From the NCBI GenBank assembly GCA_027083015.1, contig JALWQS010000069.1, positions 1-6,355 on the forward strand: a stretch of DNA of 6,355 nt. The letters are read 5' to 3'. This document shows, one piece after another, positions 1 through 5,660 of this stretch. The notes below the pieces were generated by a model, which was not told the DNA's origin, ran no database searches, and saw only the letters and a list, made by a program, of their open reading frames with translations. The first letter of the stretch is position 1, and the number at the start of each line of letters is the position of its first letter. The translations under genes and the position numbers were made by a program. The DNA is from Candidatus Woesearchaeota archaeon. Its GTDB lineage: Archaea > Nanobdellota > Nanobdellia > Woesearchaeales > UBA11576.

Positions 1-445
1 CTCTCAGGTTCATCTTCTTATATACGAGAAATGCGGTGACTGCCAATACTGCTGGATAGGCTAACGCCTGCATGACCTCTACGATAAACAGCGAGGTATA
101 GGGCCCTAATAACATCAGCATCGCCAGCATTATGTGGAATAGTGGCGGATATGGTCCTCCATTTACCTTAAATGCCAGGTCGCTGAACATTCCATCTTGT
201 CCGCTGGCATAGAGCGCTGCTATCTTAGTGTGAAACAGGATATCTTCTCCTGCTAATCCTCTTTTTATTGTCAGTGTTGATGTGAGTATTAGGGTTGAGA
301 ATATTATTATAAATATCACTAAAAGGCTTATCTTTTCCGGAAGTGTATCTTTTCGTCGGATTTTTTTTTCTGGGACTTTTTTTCTTCGCCTTTTGTATGA
401 TCCTTTTTCTTTTCGCGTTTGTTTTCTGCTTGTGGATGGTCTCAT
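1..445 (-). CDS. Membrane protein, GT-C glycosyltransferase-like, N-terminal part (runs off left edge)
   Basis: This is an open frame of at least 148 codons without a stop, cut by the window edge. Its ATG overlaps the nop5 stop as ATGA (445-442), which fixes the start and suggests translational coupling. Residues 1-38 form a very basic, probably cytoplasmic tail (18 of 38 are Lys or Arg). A hydrophobic span follows at about 39-60, then an acidic pair E67-D68 with H72 (GEDILFH), a segment with YPPLFH at 99-104, and further hydrophobic stretches at about 105-122 and 124-141. An acidic motif in the first outer loop after helix 1, followed by a YPP-x-x-H element, is typical of GT-C membrane glycosyltransferases that use lipid-linked sugars (PMT/ArnT/STT3-like). 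The assignment is inferred from layout only, and the substrate is unknown. Another polytopic membrane protein remains possible. Codons mostly end in A. Confidence 0.6.
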   Translation of the reverse strand, partial: MRPSTSRKQTRKEKGSYKRRRKKVPEKKIRRKDTLPEKISLLVIFIIIFSTLILTSTLTIKRGLAGEDILFHTKIAALYASGQDGMFSDLAFKVNGGPYPPLFHIMLAMLMLLGPYTSLFIVEVMQALAYPAVLAVTAFLVYKKMNLR

Positions 446-1389
446 AAGAATCTTTCCTCTAGTTCTTTGCGTAGGCTGTCTCCTCTGAATTCTCCTTTGA
501 AGAAATCGATCTTTGCTGCTAAGGATATCTTATCTGCTAACGCTCTGGCTACTTTTCCTTTATCTGCTTTTTTTGTTTTTGTGACGAGCGGATGATTGAT
601 AAGTATGCCGAATTTTGGTGGTTTTGCTCCTGTTTTCATATGCCTGAACAATGCTTTTTCCGCGCCTAATAGCTGTACCGTTGATGCTGGGAACATTGCC
701 ATCTTTTCCAGGCTTCCTGCGCTTGCCAGAAGTTTTGCTCCTATGAGTGATCCGCATACAGCATTTATGTTTGAAAAGTGTTTTTTCATCAGGGTTTCTA
801 TGTATTTGCTCTGTTTTTTTCTTAGTTCGTAGAGGTTCTCTATTTGTCTTGCTAGTTCTCTGATTGCGTTTATGTCTTCTATATTTAGTTTTGATCCCAT
901 GGATTCGTCTTCTTCCAGACCTACCTGTTTTAGCAGTGTTTTCTTGTCGTTCTTCAGTATCAGTTCGACAAATTTTTCGTGGTTTTCTATTGAATGTGAG
1001 AATTCCGGGTTATAGAGTTCGTACCATTCCCTTAATCTTTTTACTAGTATGTTTGCTGCTTTGTCTATCTCATCTATGCCGTTTATTGCCTGGCTTACCA
1101 GATGATCTGGCTTTGTGGATTCGCTTATCTTTCTTTTTGTTATTAGGATATTAGCTTCTCTTAATCTTTTCAGGTATTTTGGTTGCGTGAATATCTCCAG
1201 TATTTTCGGTTCTGCTTTTGTTTCAGCATCTGCTTCTTCTGTCCCTTTATGTTTTTCAAGGAATTCTTTCCATGCTTTTTCTCTTTTTTCTTCGCTTAGG
1301 ATTTCTTCTTTCTTGAATAAATATTCTTCTTTTACCTGATTGTTCTCCAGCAAAAACATGCCTATGATGTTTCTATAGATGTTCTTCAT
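442..1389 (-). CDS. nop5: Nop5 (Nop56/58-like) box C/D RNP core protein
   Basis: The 315-residue product is the scaffold of the archaeal box C/D RNP. It binds the L7Ae-kink-turn RNA and fibrillarin so that guide RNAs direct 2'-O-methylation of rRNA and tRNA. The C-terminal Nop domain is clear at about 213-300: GSLIGAKLLASAGSLEKM (213-230) followed by the RNA-contacting stretch around GAEKALFRH (242-250) and GAKPPKFG (254-261). A central WYELYNPEF element (122-130) and helical, probably coiled-coil segments at about 100-205 match the family. Residues 1-95 are charged and diverged, as expected for the fibrillarin-binding N-terminal domain. It is shorter than many archaeal Nop5 proteins (usually about 370-420) and lacks a long Lys-rich tail. 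The start ATG follows a purine stretch with GGGG. Fibrillarin, usually the next gene, is absent here; a membrane protein follows instead. Confidence 0.95.
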   Translation of the reverse strand: MKNIYRNIIGMFLLENNQVKEEYLFKKEEILSEEKREKAWKEFLEKHKGTEEADAETKAEPKILEIFTQPKYLKRLREANILITKRKISESTKPDHLVSQAINGIDEIDKAANILVKRLREWYELYNPEFSHSIENHEKFVELILKNDKKTLLKQVGLEEDESMGSKLNIEDINAIRELARQIENLYELRKKQSKYIETLMKKHFSNINAVCGSLIGAKLLASAGSLEKMAMFPASTVQLLGAEKALFRHMKTGAKPPKFGILINHPLVTKTKKADKGKVARALADKISLAAKIDFFKGEFRGDSLRKELEERFL

Positions 1390-1522
1390 TATTATCCCCT
1401 TACCATTAGATAGATCTTCTGATTTTAACTATTTCATGGTCATTAAAAAGATTTATATATCTTTCCCAAACTTTTAAACGCTGATTATCTATAGATTGGA
1501 TGTTCAGGATATTTAAAAGAAG
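1390..1522. promoter_or_regulatory. Divergent intergenic promoter region (nop5 / POR operon)
   Basis: These 133 bases separate divergently transcribed nop5 and the POR operon. An archaeal TATA-like core lies at 1452-1460. It is flanked by AAAGAT (1447-1452) and ATCTTT (1459-1464), which are exact reverse complements. Read on plus it is a purine-rich BRE-like stretch plus TTTATATAT; read on minus it is GGAAAG plus ATATATAAAT. Initiation about 25 bases away would give leaders of roughly 40 bases on both sides. A second weaker AT-rich box (CTTTTAAAC, 1471-1479) could also serve the plus side. The role is inferred from archaeal promoter consensus; no start site is known. Confidence 0.55.
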
Positions 1523-2062
1523 ATGCTTGAGATAAGGATTCACGGACGTGGAGGTCAGGGCGCAGTTACTGCGGCTCAGCTTTTGGCTATTTCTGCTTTT
1601 CACGAGAATAAGTTTAGTCAGGCATTTCCTCGTTTTGGTGTTGAGCGCCGTGGTGCTCCTGTTGAATCGTTTTGTCGTATTGATGATAAGGTCATAAATG
1701 TCCGTTCTCAGATTTATACTCCTGATCTTGTGATTGTTCTTGAGGCTTCTTTGCTTGATGCTGTTGATATTACTTCTGGTCTTAAGCCCGGAGGCATTAT
1801 TGTTGTAAACACTTCAAAACCTGTTAAAGGTGCTAAATATTCTGATTTTAAGGTTCATACTGTTGATGCCAGTCAAGTGGCTCTTGAGATCTTTAAGGCT
1901 GATATCGTCAATACTCCTATGCTTGGCGCTTTTGCTAAGGTTACTGGTCTTGTTTCACTTGAGTCGATCTTTAAGGCTCTTGAAGAACGGTTTGCTGGTA
2001 AGGGTAAGCTTATAGATCTTAACAAAGAAGCTGTTAAGAGGGTTTATGAACAAGTGGAATAG
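1523..2062 (+). CDS. porG: Pyruvate:ferredoxin oxidoreductase, gamma subunit
   Basis: The 179-residue product has normal length for the POR/KOR gamma family. The N-terminal IHGRGGQG (6-13) is the family's glycine-rich signature, followed by AFPRFGVERRGAPVESF (34-50) and the VRSQIYTPDLVIVLE block. In the four-subunit enzyme gamma corresponds to one domain of the large single-chain bacterial PFOR and helps form the CoA-side architecture; it carries no cofactor itself. It is the first gene of the operon. The ATG at 1523 is the first start in frame that gives the canonical MxEIRIHGRGGQG beginning, and only a weak purine-rich sequence precedes it. The gap to delta is 35 bases. Seven of nine Arg codons are CGN, unlike the minus-strand genes nearby. 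Pyruvate specificity rests on the alpha subunit rather than on this protein. Confidence 0.95.
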   Translation: MLEIRIHGRGGQGAVTAAQLLAISAFHENKFSQAFPRFGVERRGAPVESFCRIDDKVINVRSQIYTPDLVIVLEASLLDAVDITSGLKPGGIIVVNTSKPVKGAKYSDFKVHTVDASQVALEIFKADIVNTPMLGAFAKVTGLVSLESIFKALEERFAGKGKLIDLNKEAVKRVYEQVE

Positions 2063-2097
2063 TTTTTGATAAAAGATATTTTTTATGGATACGCAAA

Positions 2098-2403
2098 ATG
2101 GTCATTAAGAAGATCAAGAAAAAGATAGCAGGGAAAAAATCAAGGTTGAGTGTTGGCGCTGTTATTCAGGATCCTGGTAACTCCGTTGAGAATAAGACTG
2201 GCGGTTGGCGTGCTTTGCGTCCTGTCTGGAACAAGGATAAGTGTACTCAGTGTATGCTTTGCTGGATGTATTGCCCTGATGGTGCGATTCCTCAAAAGAA
2301 TGGTAAGCGTCTTGATTTTAATTATGATTATTGTAAGGGTTGTGGTATCTGTGCCCGGGAGTGCCCTTTCCAAGCTATTGAAATGAAGAAAGAGGAGAAA
2401 TAA
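2098..2403 (+). CDS. porD: Pyruvate:ferredoxin oxidoreductase, delta subunit (2x[4Fe-4S] ferredoxin)
   Basis: This 101-residue ferredoxin-like subunit passes electrons from the catalytic alpha-beta core to external ferredoxin. It has two complete CxxCxxCxxxCP motifs: C49-C52-C55-C59 and C79-C82-C85-C89, so two [4Fe-4S] clusters are predicted. The preceding GGWRALRPVWNKDKC (35-49) is characteristic of POR delta subunits. The N-terminal 16 residues are unusually basic (nine Lys or Arg). The ATG at 2098 is chosen because upstream ATG 2085 is in another frame and opens only a 7-codon ORF (ending at 2108) that overlaps this start. No clear Shine-Dalgarno is visible, unlike alpha and beta. Its stop lies 46 bases before the alpha start. 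Confidence 0.95.
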   Translation: MVIKKIKKKIAGKKSRLSVGAVIQDPGNSVENKTGGWRALRPVWNKDKCTQCMLCWMYCPDGAIPQKNGKRLDFNYDYCKGCGICARECPFQAIEMKKEEK

Positions 2404-2433
2404 TTTTTAGAGCTTGTTATTATTGATACCTAT

Positions 2434-2440
2434 GAGGAGG
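2434..2440 (+). promoter_or_regulatory. Shine-Dalgarno for porA
   Basis: GAGGAGG lies 9 bases before ATG 2450. It supports that start over TTG 2414 or ATG 2432, which lie in the same frame but precede or overlap this site and would add non-conserved residues. Confidence 0.75.
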
Positions 2441-2449
2441 ATTGAAAAG

Positions 2450-3607
2450 ATGGTCAAAAAAGTTACTGAGGCTTCACAAGCAGTGGCTGAAGCTGTGAAA
2501 CTCTGCAGGCCTAAGGTTATTCCCGTTTACCCTATCACTCCTCAGACTCATATTCCTGAAAGGATTTCTGATTTTGTCGATAATGGTGAGTTTGATTGTG
2601 AGATGATCTATGTTGAGTCTGAACATTCTGCCATCAGCGCGGCTATAGGTAGTTCTGCTAGCGGTGTTCGTACGTATACTGCTACTGCTTCTCAGGGTCT
2701 TGCTCTTATGCATGAGATTCTTCATGTTGTTAGTGGTATGCGTCTTCCTATTGTTATGAACGTGGCTAATCGTGCGTTGTCTGCTCCTATTAACATCTGG
2801 AATGATCATCAGGATTCTATGAATGCTCGTGATACGAGTTGGATCCAGCTTTATGTGGAGTCTGCTCAGGAAGCTCTTGATACTACTATCATGGCTTTCC
2901 GTATAGCTGAAGATCATGATGTTCTTCTTCCTGTTATGGTCTGTCTTGATGGTTTTACGCTTTCTCATGTTTATGAGCCTGTTGATGTTCCTGAACAGAA
3001 GACTGTTGATAAGTATCTTCCTAAGTTTAAACCTGCTTTCTCTTTGGATGGTAAGACTTCTACTATGGGTCCTATCGGTTACCCGGGTGATTTTATGGGT
3101 TTTAAGAAACAGCAGCATGAGGCTATGCTTGCTTCTCTTGATGTGATTAAGAAAGCTAATGCTGAGTTTAAGAAAGTCTTTAAGAGATCTTATGGTGATG
3201 GTCTTATTGAACCTTATCGTCTGGATGATGCTGAACATGTTTTCGTCGGTGCTGGTACTATCTGCGGTACTGCCCGTACTGTTATTGATAAGCTTAGGAA
3301 TGAGGGCCATAAGGTCGGTATGCTTAAGCTTAAGGCTTTCAGGCCTTTTCCTGAAGATGCGATCGTCAAGGCTTGTAAAGCTGCTAAGTCAATAATTGTC
3401 TTTGACAGGTCTGTCTCTTTCGGTTTTAAGGGTCCTATCTTTGCGGAGTTTGAATCTGCGTTTTATGAGGCTTCGCAGAAGCCTTTGCTCCATAGTTTTA
3501 TTGCGGGCTTGGGCGGTTATGATGTGACTTTGGATCATATTGAAGATGCTTTTAGGTCAGCTATGACTGCTGATAAGCCTATAAGCAGATGGTTGTATAA
3601 GGAATGA
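2450..3607 (+). CDS. porA: Pyruvate:ferredoxin oxidoreductase, alpha subunit
   Basis: The 385-residue alpha subunit forms the catalytic core with beta, oxidising pyruvate plus CoA to acetyl-CoA and CO2 with ferredoxin as acceptor. Visible family blocks in order are YPITPQT (27-33), YVESEHSAISAAIGSSASG (54-72), TYTATASQGLALMHE (75-89), and MNVANRALSAPINIWNDHQDSM (103-124). From the crystallised Desulfovibrio africanus enzyme, a Thr in the YPIT motif and an Arg in the NRALSAP-type motif bind pyruvate. Here they match T30 and R108, which favours pyruvate over 2-oxoglutarate or branched 2-oxoacids. The C-terminal part (about 260-385) is the usual transketolase C-terminal-like domain (VGAGTICGTARTVIDKLR, KLKAFRPFP). 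Start ATG 2450 is chosen from its Shine-Dalgarno. The TGA stop is embedded in an ATGA at 3604-3607. Codons strongly favour a final T. Confidence 0.96.
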   Translation: MVKKVTEASQAVAEAVKLCRPKVIPVYPITPQTHIPERISDFVDNGEFDCEMIYVESEHSAISAAIGSSASGVRTYTATASQGLALMHEILHVVSGMRLPIVMNVANRALSAPINIWNDHQDSMNARDTSWIQLYVESAQEALDTTIMAFRIAEDHDVLLPVMVCLDGFTLSHVYEPVDVPEQKTVDKYLPKFKPAFSLDGKTSTMGPIGYPGDFMGFKKQQHEAMLASLDVIKKANAEFKKVFKRSYGDGLIEPYRLDDAEHVFVGAGTICGTARTVIDKLRNEGHKVGMLKLKAFRPFPEDAIVKACKAAKSIIVFDRSVSFGFKGPIFAEFESAFYEASQKPLLHSFIAGLGGYDVTLDHIEDAFRSAMTADKPISRWLYKE

Positions 3608-3672
3608 TTGAGGGAAGCAAGGTTTCAGTGATTGATAATACATGAAAAAGTTTGTTTACGAGGTGTTGAGTG

Positions 3673-3903
3673 ATGACGGTTCATCATCTCCTCTCTGAGG
3701 AGAATATTGTTTCACAATGTCCTGTTTGCGGCAAGGTTCATCCGCCGCAGTTCAGTTCGCATCATGATGGTGAATTTCATTATAAAGAGATTGTGTGTAG
3801 TGCCTGTGGGTACAAGACGCAGGTTCGTTTTCGCCCTGGTTCGGGTGATGACTCGTTCAATAAGAGGTTAAGGAATATTGACTCAGTTATAGAGGAGGAA
3901 TAA
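3673..3903 (+). CDS. Small C4 zinc-ribbon protein between porA and porB
   Basis: I do not recognise this 76-residue protein as a standard POR subunit. It has two zinc-knuckle pairs, C16-P-V-C19-G and C42-S-A-C45-G, separated by 22 residues and followed by YKTQVRFRPGSG, then a charged tail ending IEEE. The order CPVCG, acidic/aromatic stretch, then CxxCGY with a beta-strand-like run resembles a ZPR1-type zinc finger. A rubredoxin-like Fe(Cys)4 site is a less likely alternative. There is no membrane segment or signal peptide. ATG 3673 is preferred because GAGGTG at 3660-3665 lies upstream; GTG 3670 directly before it is possible. An in-frame stop at 3667-3669 excludes longer versions. The gene ends 2 bases before the proposed beta start and contains that gene's Shine-Dalgarno, so the two are probably translated together. 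A role in POR assembly, regulation or electron transfer is speculation from position. Confidence 0.8.
   Translation: MTVHHLLSEENIVSQCPVCGKVHPPQFSSHHDGEFHYKEIVCSACGYKTQVRFRPGSGDDSFNKRLRNIDSVIEEE
3892..3898 (+). promoter_or_regulatory. Shine-Dalgarno deciding the porB start
   Basis: GAGGAGG lies inside the last codons of the zinc-ribbon gene. The next codon at ideal distance (7 bases after the GGAGG core) is ATC at 3906, exactly where sequence conservation of PorB would place its first residue. No ATG, GTG or TTG lies nearby in that frame. Confidence 0.75.
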
Positions 3904-3905
3904 AA

Positions 3906-4817
3906 ATCGCTGAAAAACTTATCAAAAACATTCCTGAACGTGAGCTTTTTGCTCCTGGACATACTGCTTGTGCTGGTTGTGCCGCTCCTTTGGTTGTCCG
4001 TTATATCTTAAAGGTTGGAGGGCCTGATACTATTGTCTGTAATTCTACTGGTTGCCTGGAGGTCTTTTCGACTCCTTACCCTAGGACTAGCTGGAAGGTT
4101 CCTTGGATCCATGCTGCTTTTGAGAACTCTGCTGCTGTGGCTTCTGGTGTTGACAGGGCTTTGAGGGCTAAAGGTGTTCGTGATAAATGGAATGTTGTAG
4201 CTATCGGTGGTGATGGTGGTTCTTTTGATATCGGTTTTGGTGCTATTTCCGGTATGCTTGAGAGAGGTCATAAAGTCCTTTATGTCTGCTATGATAATGA
4301 GGCTTACATGAATACTGGTATTCAGCGTTCAGGTGCTACTCCTAAGTTTGCTAGCACAACCACTACACCTGCTGGTAAGGTAATCCCTGGTAAGCAGGAG
4401 TTTCATAAGCCTTTGCCTTTTATCGTAGCTGCGCATGGCGCTTATGTCGCTACTGCTAATGTTGCGTTTCCTCATGATTTTATGGCTAAGGTTAAGAAGG
4501 CTTTTGCTTTTGATGGCCCTAGTTATATTCAGGTGTTTTCTCCTTGTCCTACTGGTTGGCGTCACCCTACTGAATTGACTATTGAGATAGCTAAGCTTGC
4601 TTTCAATACGAATATCTTTCCTTTGTTTGAGATTGAAAATGGCATCTTTAAGCTGAATCGTAAGCCTGCTAAGCAGTTGCCTGTTGAGGAGTATCTTCAA
4701 CGCCAGGGAAGGTTTAAGCATTTGAAGGAAGAGCATTTTGCTGAGATCCAGAAGCATGTTGACGCTGAGTGGCAGAAACTTCTTAAGCTTGACGAGTCAG
4801 GCTTGAAATTATTTTGA
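3906..4817 (+). CDS. porB: Pyruvate:ferredoxin oxidoreductase, beta subunit (apparent ATC start)
   Basis: The 303-residue beta subunit binds thiamine diphosphate and the proximal [4Fe-4S] cluster. The TPP/Mg site is GDGG (102-105) plus YDNEAYMNTGIQRSG (129-143). Four cysteines match the proximal-cluster ligands of known PFOR: C22 and C25 (HTACAGC), C50 (STGC, 25 after C25, as in the crystallised enzyme) and C214 (SPCPTGW). The frame is open from 3882 (after TGA 3879), but no ATG, GTG or TTG occurs before TTG 3990. Starting there would remove residues 1-28, including C22 and C25. The likely start is therefore ATC 3906, seven bases after a strong Shine-Dalgarno, giving an AEKLIKNIPERELFAPGHTACAGC beginning normal for archaeal PorB. 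Alternatives are a base error or mutation of ATG, or a -1 frameshift from the zinc-ribbon gene. Identity is certain; only the start is unusual. It is the last gene of the operon. Confidence 0.93.
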   Translation: MAEKLIKNIPERELFAPGHTACAGCAAPLVVRYILKVGGPDTIVCNSTGCLEVFSTPYPRTSWKVPWIHAAFENSAAVASGVDRALRAKGVRDKWNVVAIGGDGGSFDIGFGAISGMLERGHKVLYVCYDNEAYMNTGIQRSGATPKFASTTTTPAGKVIPGKQEFHKPLPFIVAAHGAYVATANVAFPHDFMAKVKKAFAFDGPSYIQVFSPCPTGWRHPTELTIEIAKLAFNTNIFPLFEIENGIFKLNRKPAKQLPVEEYLQRQGRFKHLKEEHFAEIQKHVDAEWQKLLKLDESGLKLF

Positions 4818-4857
4818 TTCTTTTGGTCATAGACGATTTCTCCTTCTTATTTTTCTT
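4812..4857 (+). terminator. T-rich termination region after porB
   Basis: Several oligo-T tracts (TTTT at 4812-4815, 4821-4824 and TTTTT at 4850-4854) follow the porB end in the 52-base gap before the convergent transporter gene. Archaeal RNA polymerase commonly terminates at such U-rich stretches without a hairpin, and I see no strong hairpin here. The plus strand is T-rich in general, so the signal is weak. Confidence 0.35.
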
Positions 4858-4869
4858 GATGAGTCTTGT

Positions 4870-5214
4870 TTATGCTCCCAGTCCTATAAGCGAAACTCCT
4901 ATTAATATGAGGAATACTCCTGTCCATTTTATCCAAGTCATCTTTTCGTCTAGGTACTTGATTGCTAATAGGCTGCTCCATACGTATTGTAGTGAGACGA
5001 ACGGGTATAGTATTGATAGTTCTCCTCCGCTATAACCTATGACTGCGCTTAGGGCGCTTACTGCGAATAAGGGCATTGAATACCACAGGTATTTGTTTCT
5101 TAACAGTTCTTTTATGTTTAGTGTTACGTTCGCTTTTTTTATAAGAAATGCTGCTAATGCTCCTGTTATTGAGCAGAAGATTATTGCTCCTATTGCCCAT
5201 AGCGGTGTATTCAT
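4870..5214 (-). CDS. Half-size EamA/DMT-type membrane protein, partner 2
   Basis: The 114-residue protein has four predicted membrane helices (about 5-25, 44-62, 67-86 and 94-112). It fits one half of a drug/metabolite transporter (EamA/SMR-like), as in the small multidrug-resistance or ArnE/ArnF flippase proteins. The block ELSILYPFVSL (65-75), then W79, E90 and a WTGVFLILIGVSLIG helix is shared with the upstream neighbour. Lys and Arg occur only in the loops after helices 1 and 3 (25-41 and 86-96) and not at the termini, so both ends are predicted outside. The ATG follows GAGGAT in the end of the preceding gene, with 4 bases between stop and start, so the two are translationally linked. The substrate is unknown: amino-sugar lipid, drug or metabolite are all possible. 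Confidence 0.85.
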   Translation of the reverse strand: MNTPLWAIGAIIFCSITGALAAFLIKKANVTLNIKELLRNKYLWYSMPLFAVSALSAVIGYSGGELSILYPFVSLQYVWSSLLAIKYLDEKMTWIKWTGVFLILIGVSLIGLGA

Positions 5215-5218
5215 AGTT

Positions 5219-5605
5219 TTATCCTCTTAACTTTAGTCCTTTTTGTCTTCCTGCGACTCCTATTGCTGCCACTCCTAAGACTATTATGGTTACGCCTATT
5301 ATTTCTAGCCCTGTAATCAGTTCTTTAAGGAATACTGCTGAGAGTATTGTCACCCATACGAAGCTGAGTGATATGAATGGGTATAATACTGAAAATTCTC
5401 CGTATTTGAATGATAGTGTCATGAGTATGAATCCTATGAAGTAGAATAGGAATCCTATGGCTACAGGGTAGGCTTTGAGCAGTCCTTCGTATGTTAGTGT
5501 AAAGTCTTTGACGCCTATCTTTAGCAGCAAGACTCCTACGGCTGTGAATAATGTACATAATATGATTAGTATTATCCCTATAGGTTTGGTTCTTATCTTT
5601 AGCAC
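5219..5605 (-). CDS. Half-size EamA/DMT-type membrane protein, partner 1
   Basis: The 128-residue protein has four predicted membrane helices (about 9-29, 45-65, 71-93 and 99-118). It carries the block GEFSVLYPFISL (69-80), V83-W84, E95 and a GVTIIVLGVAAIGVAG helix, parallel to those in the next gene, so the pair probably arose by duplication. Seven of its basic residues sit at the two termini (K3, R5, K7 and R120, K122, K125, R127), so both ends are predicted inside, opposite to partner 2. The start is GTG 5605; an in-frame TAA at 5611-5609 just upstream allows nothing longer, and no good Shine-Dalgarno is seen. Members of this superfamily of half size work as dimers. Transport function is inferred from family and the substrate cannot be told. 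Confidence 0.83.
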   Translation of the reverse strand: MLKIRTKPIGIILIILCTLFTAVGVLLLKIGVKDFTLTYEGLLKAYPVAIGFLFYFIGFILMTLSFKYGEFSVLYPFISLSFVWVTILSAVFLKELITGLEIIGVTIIVLGVAAIGVAGRQKGLKLRG

Positions 5606-5621
5606 CCTTTATTGAACGCTC

Positions 5622-5639
5622 TTCAGATCTAGATCTGAA
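5622..5639. repeat. Perfect 18-bp palindrome between secD and transporter genes
   Basis: TTCAGATCT is followed directly by its exact reverse complement AGATCTGAA. It lies 21 bases past the secD stop and 16 bases before the GTG of the first transporter gene on the minus strand. It could be an operator for a dimeric regulator, or, as RNA, a 7-bp stem with a CTAG loop acting in termination or translation of the transporter pair. Confidence 0.7.
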
Positions 5640-5660
5640 AAGTATTTTTGTTTTTTATCT

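Noticed and set aside
361..384. Oligo-T runs that could be a terminator for a plus-strand transcript
   Set aside because: They encode the Lys-rich N-terminal tail of the minus-strand membrane protein, and no plus-strand gene ends nearby.
864..1154. Leu-rich plus-strand frame opposite nop5, resembling a membrane protein
   Set aside because: It is a shadow of the nop5 coding strand; the T-rich complement translates as Leu/Phe/Ser. It lacks a ribosome site.
2150..2386. Hydrophobic plus-strand frame overlapping porD
   Set aside because: It overlaps the two ferredoxin motifs of porD in a different frame; the hydrophobic look comes from T-rich codons.
2474..3310. 278-codon open frame on the minus strand inside porA
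   Set aside because: It lies opposite clear porA coding sequence, its Ser/Thr/Arg/Ile-rich translation has no domain pattern, and the T-ending codon bias of porA suppresses stops on the other strand.
4329..4757. 142-codon minus-strand open frame inside porB
   Set aside because: It is antisense to conserved porB sequence and its translation looks low in information.
1412..5636. Scattered AGATCT hexamers as a possible repeat family
   Set aside because: Only a few copies occur in unrelated positions, several within codons; only the one inside the 18-bp palindrome has wider symmetry.
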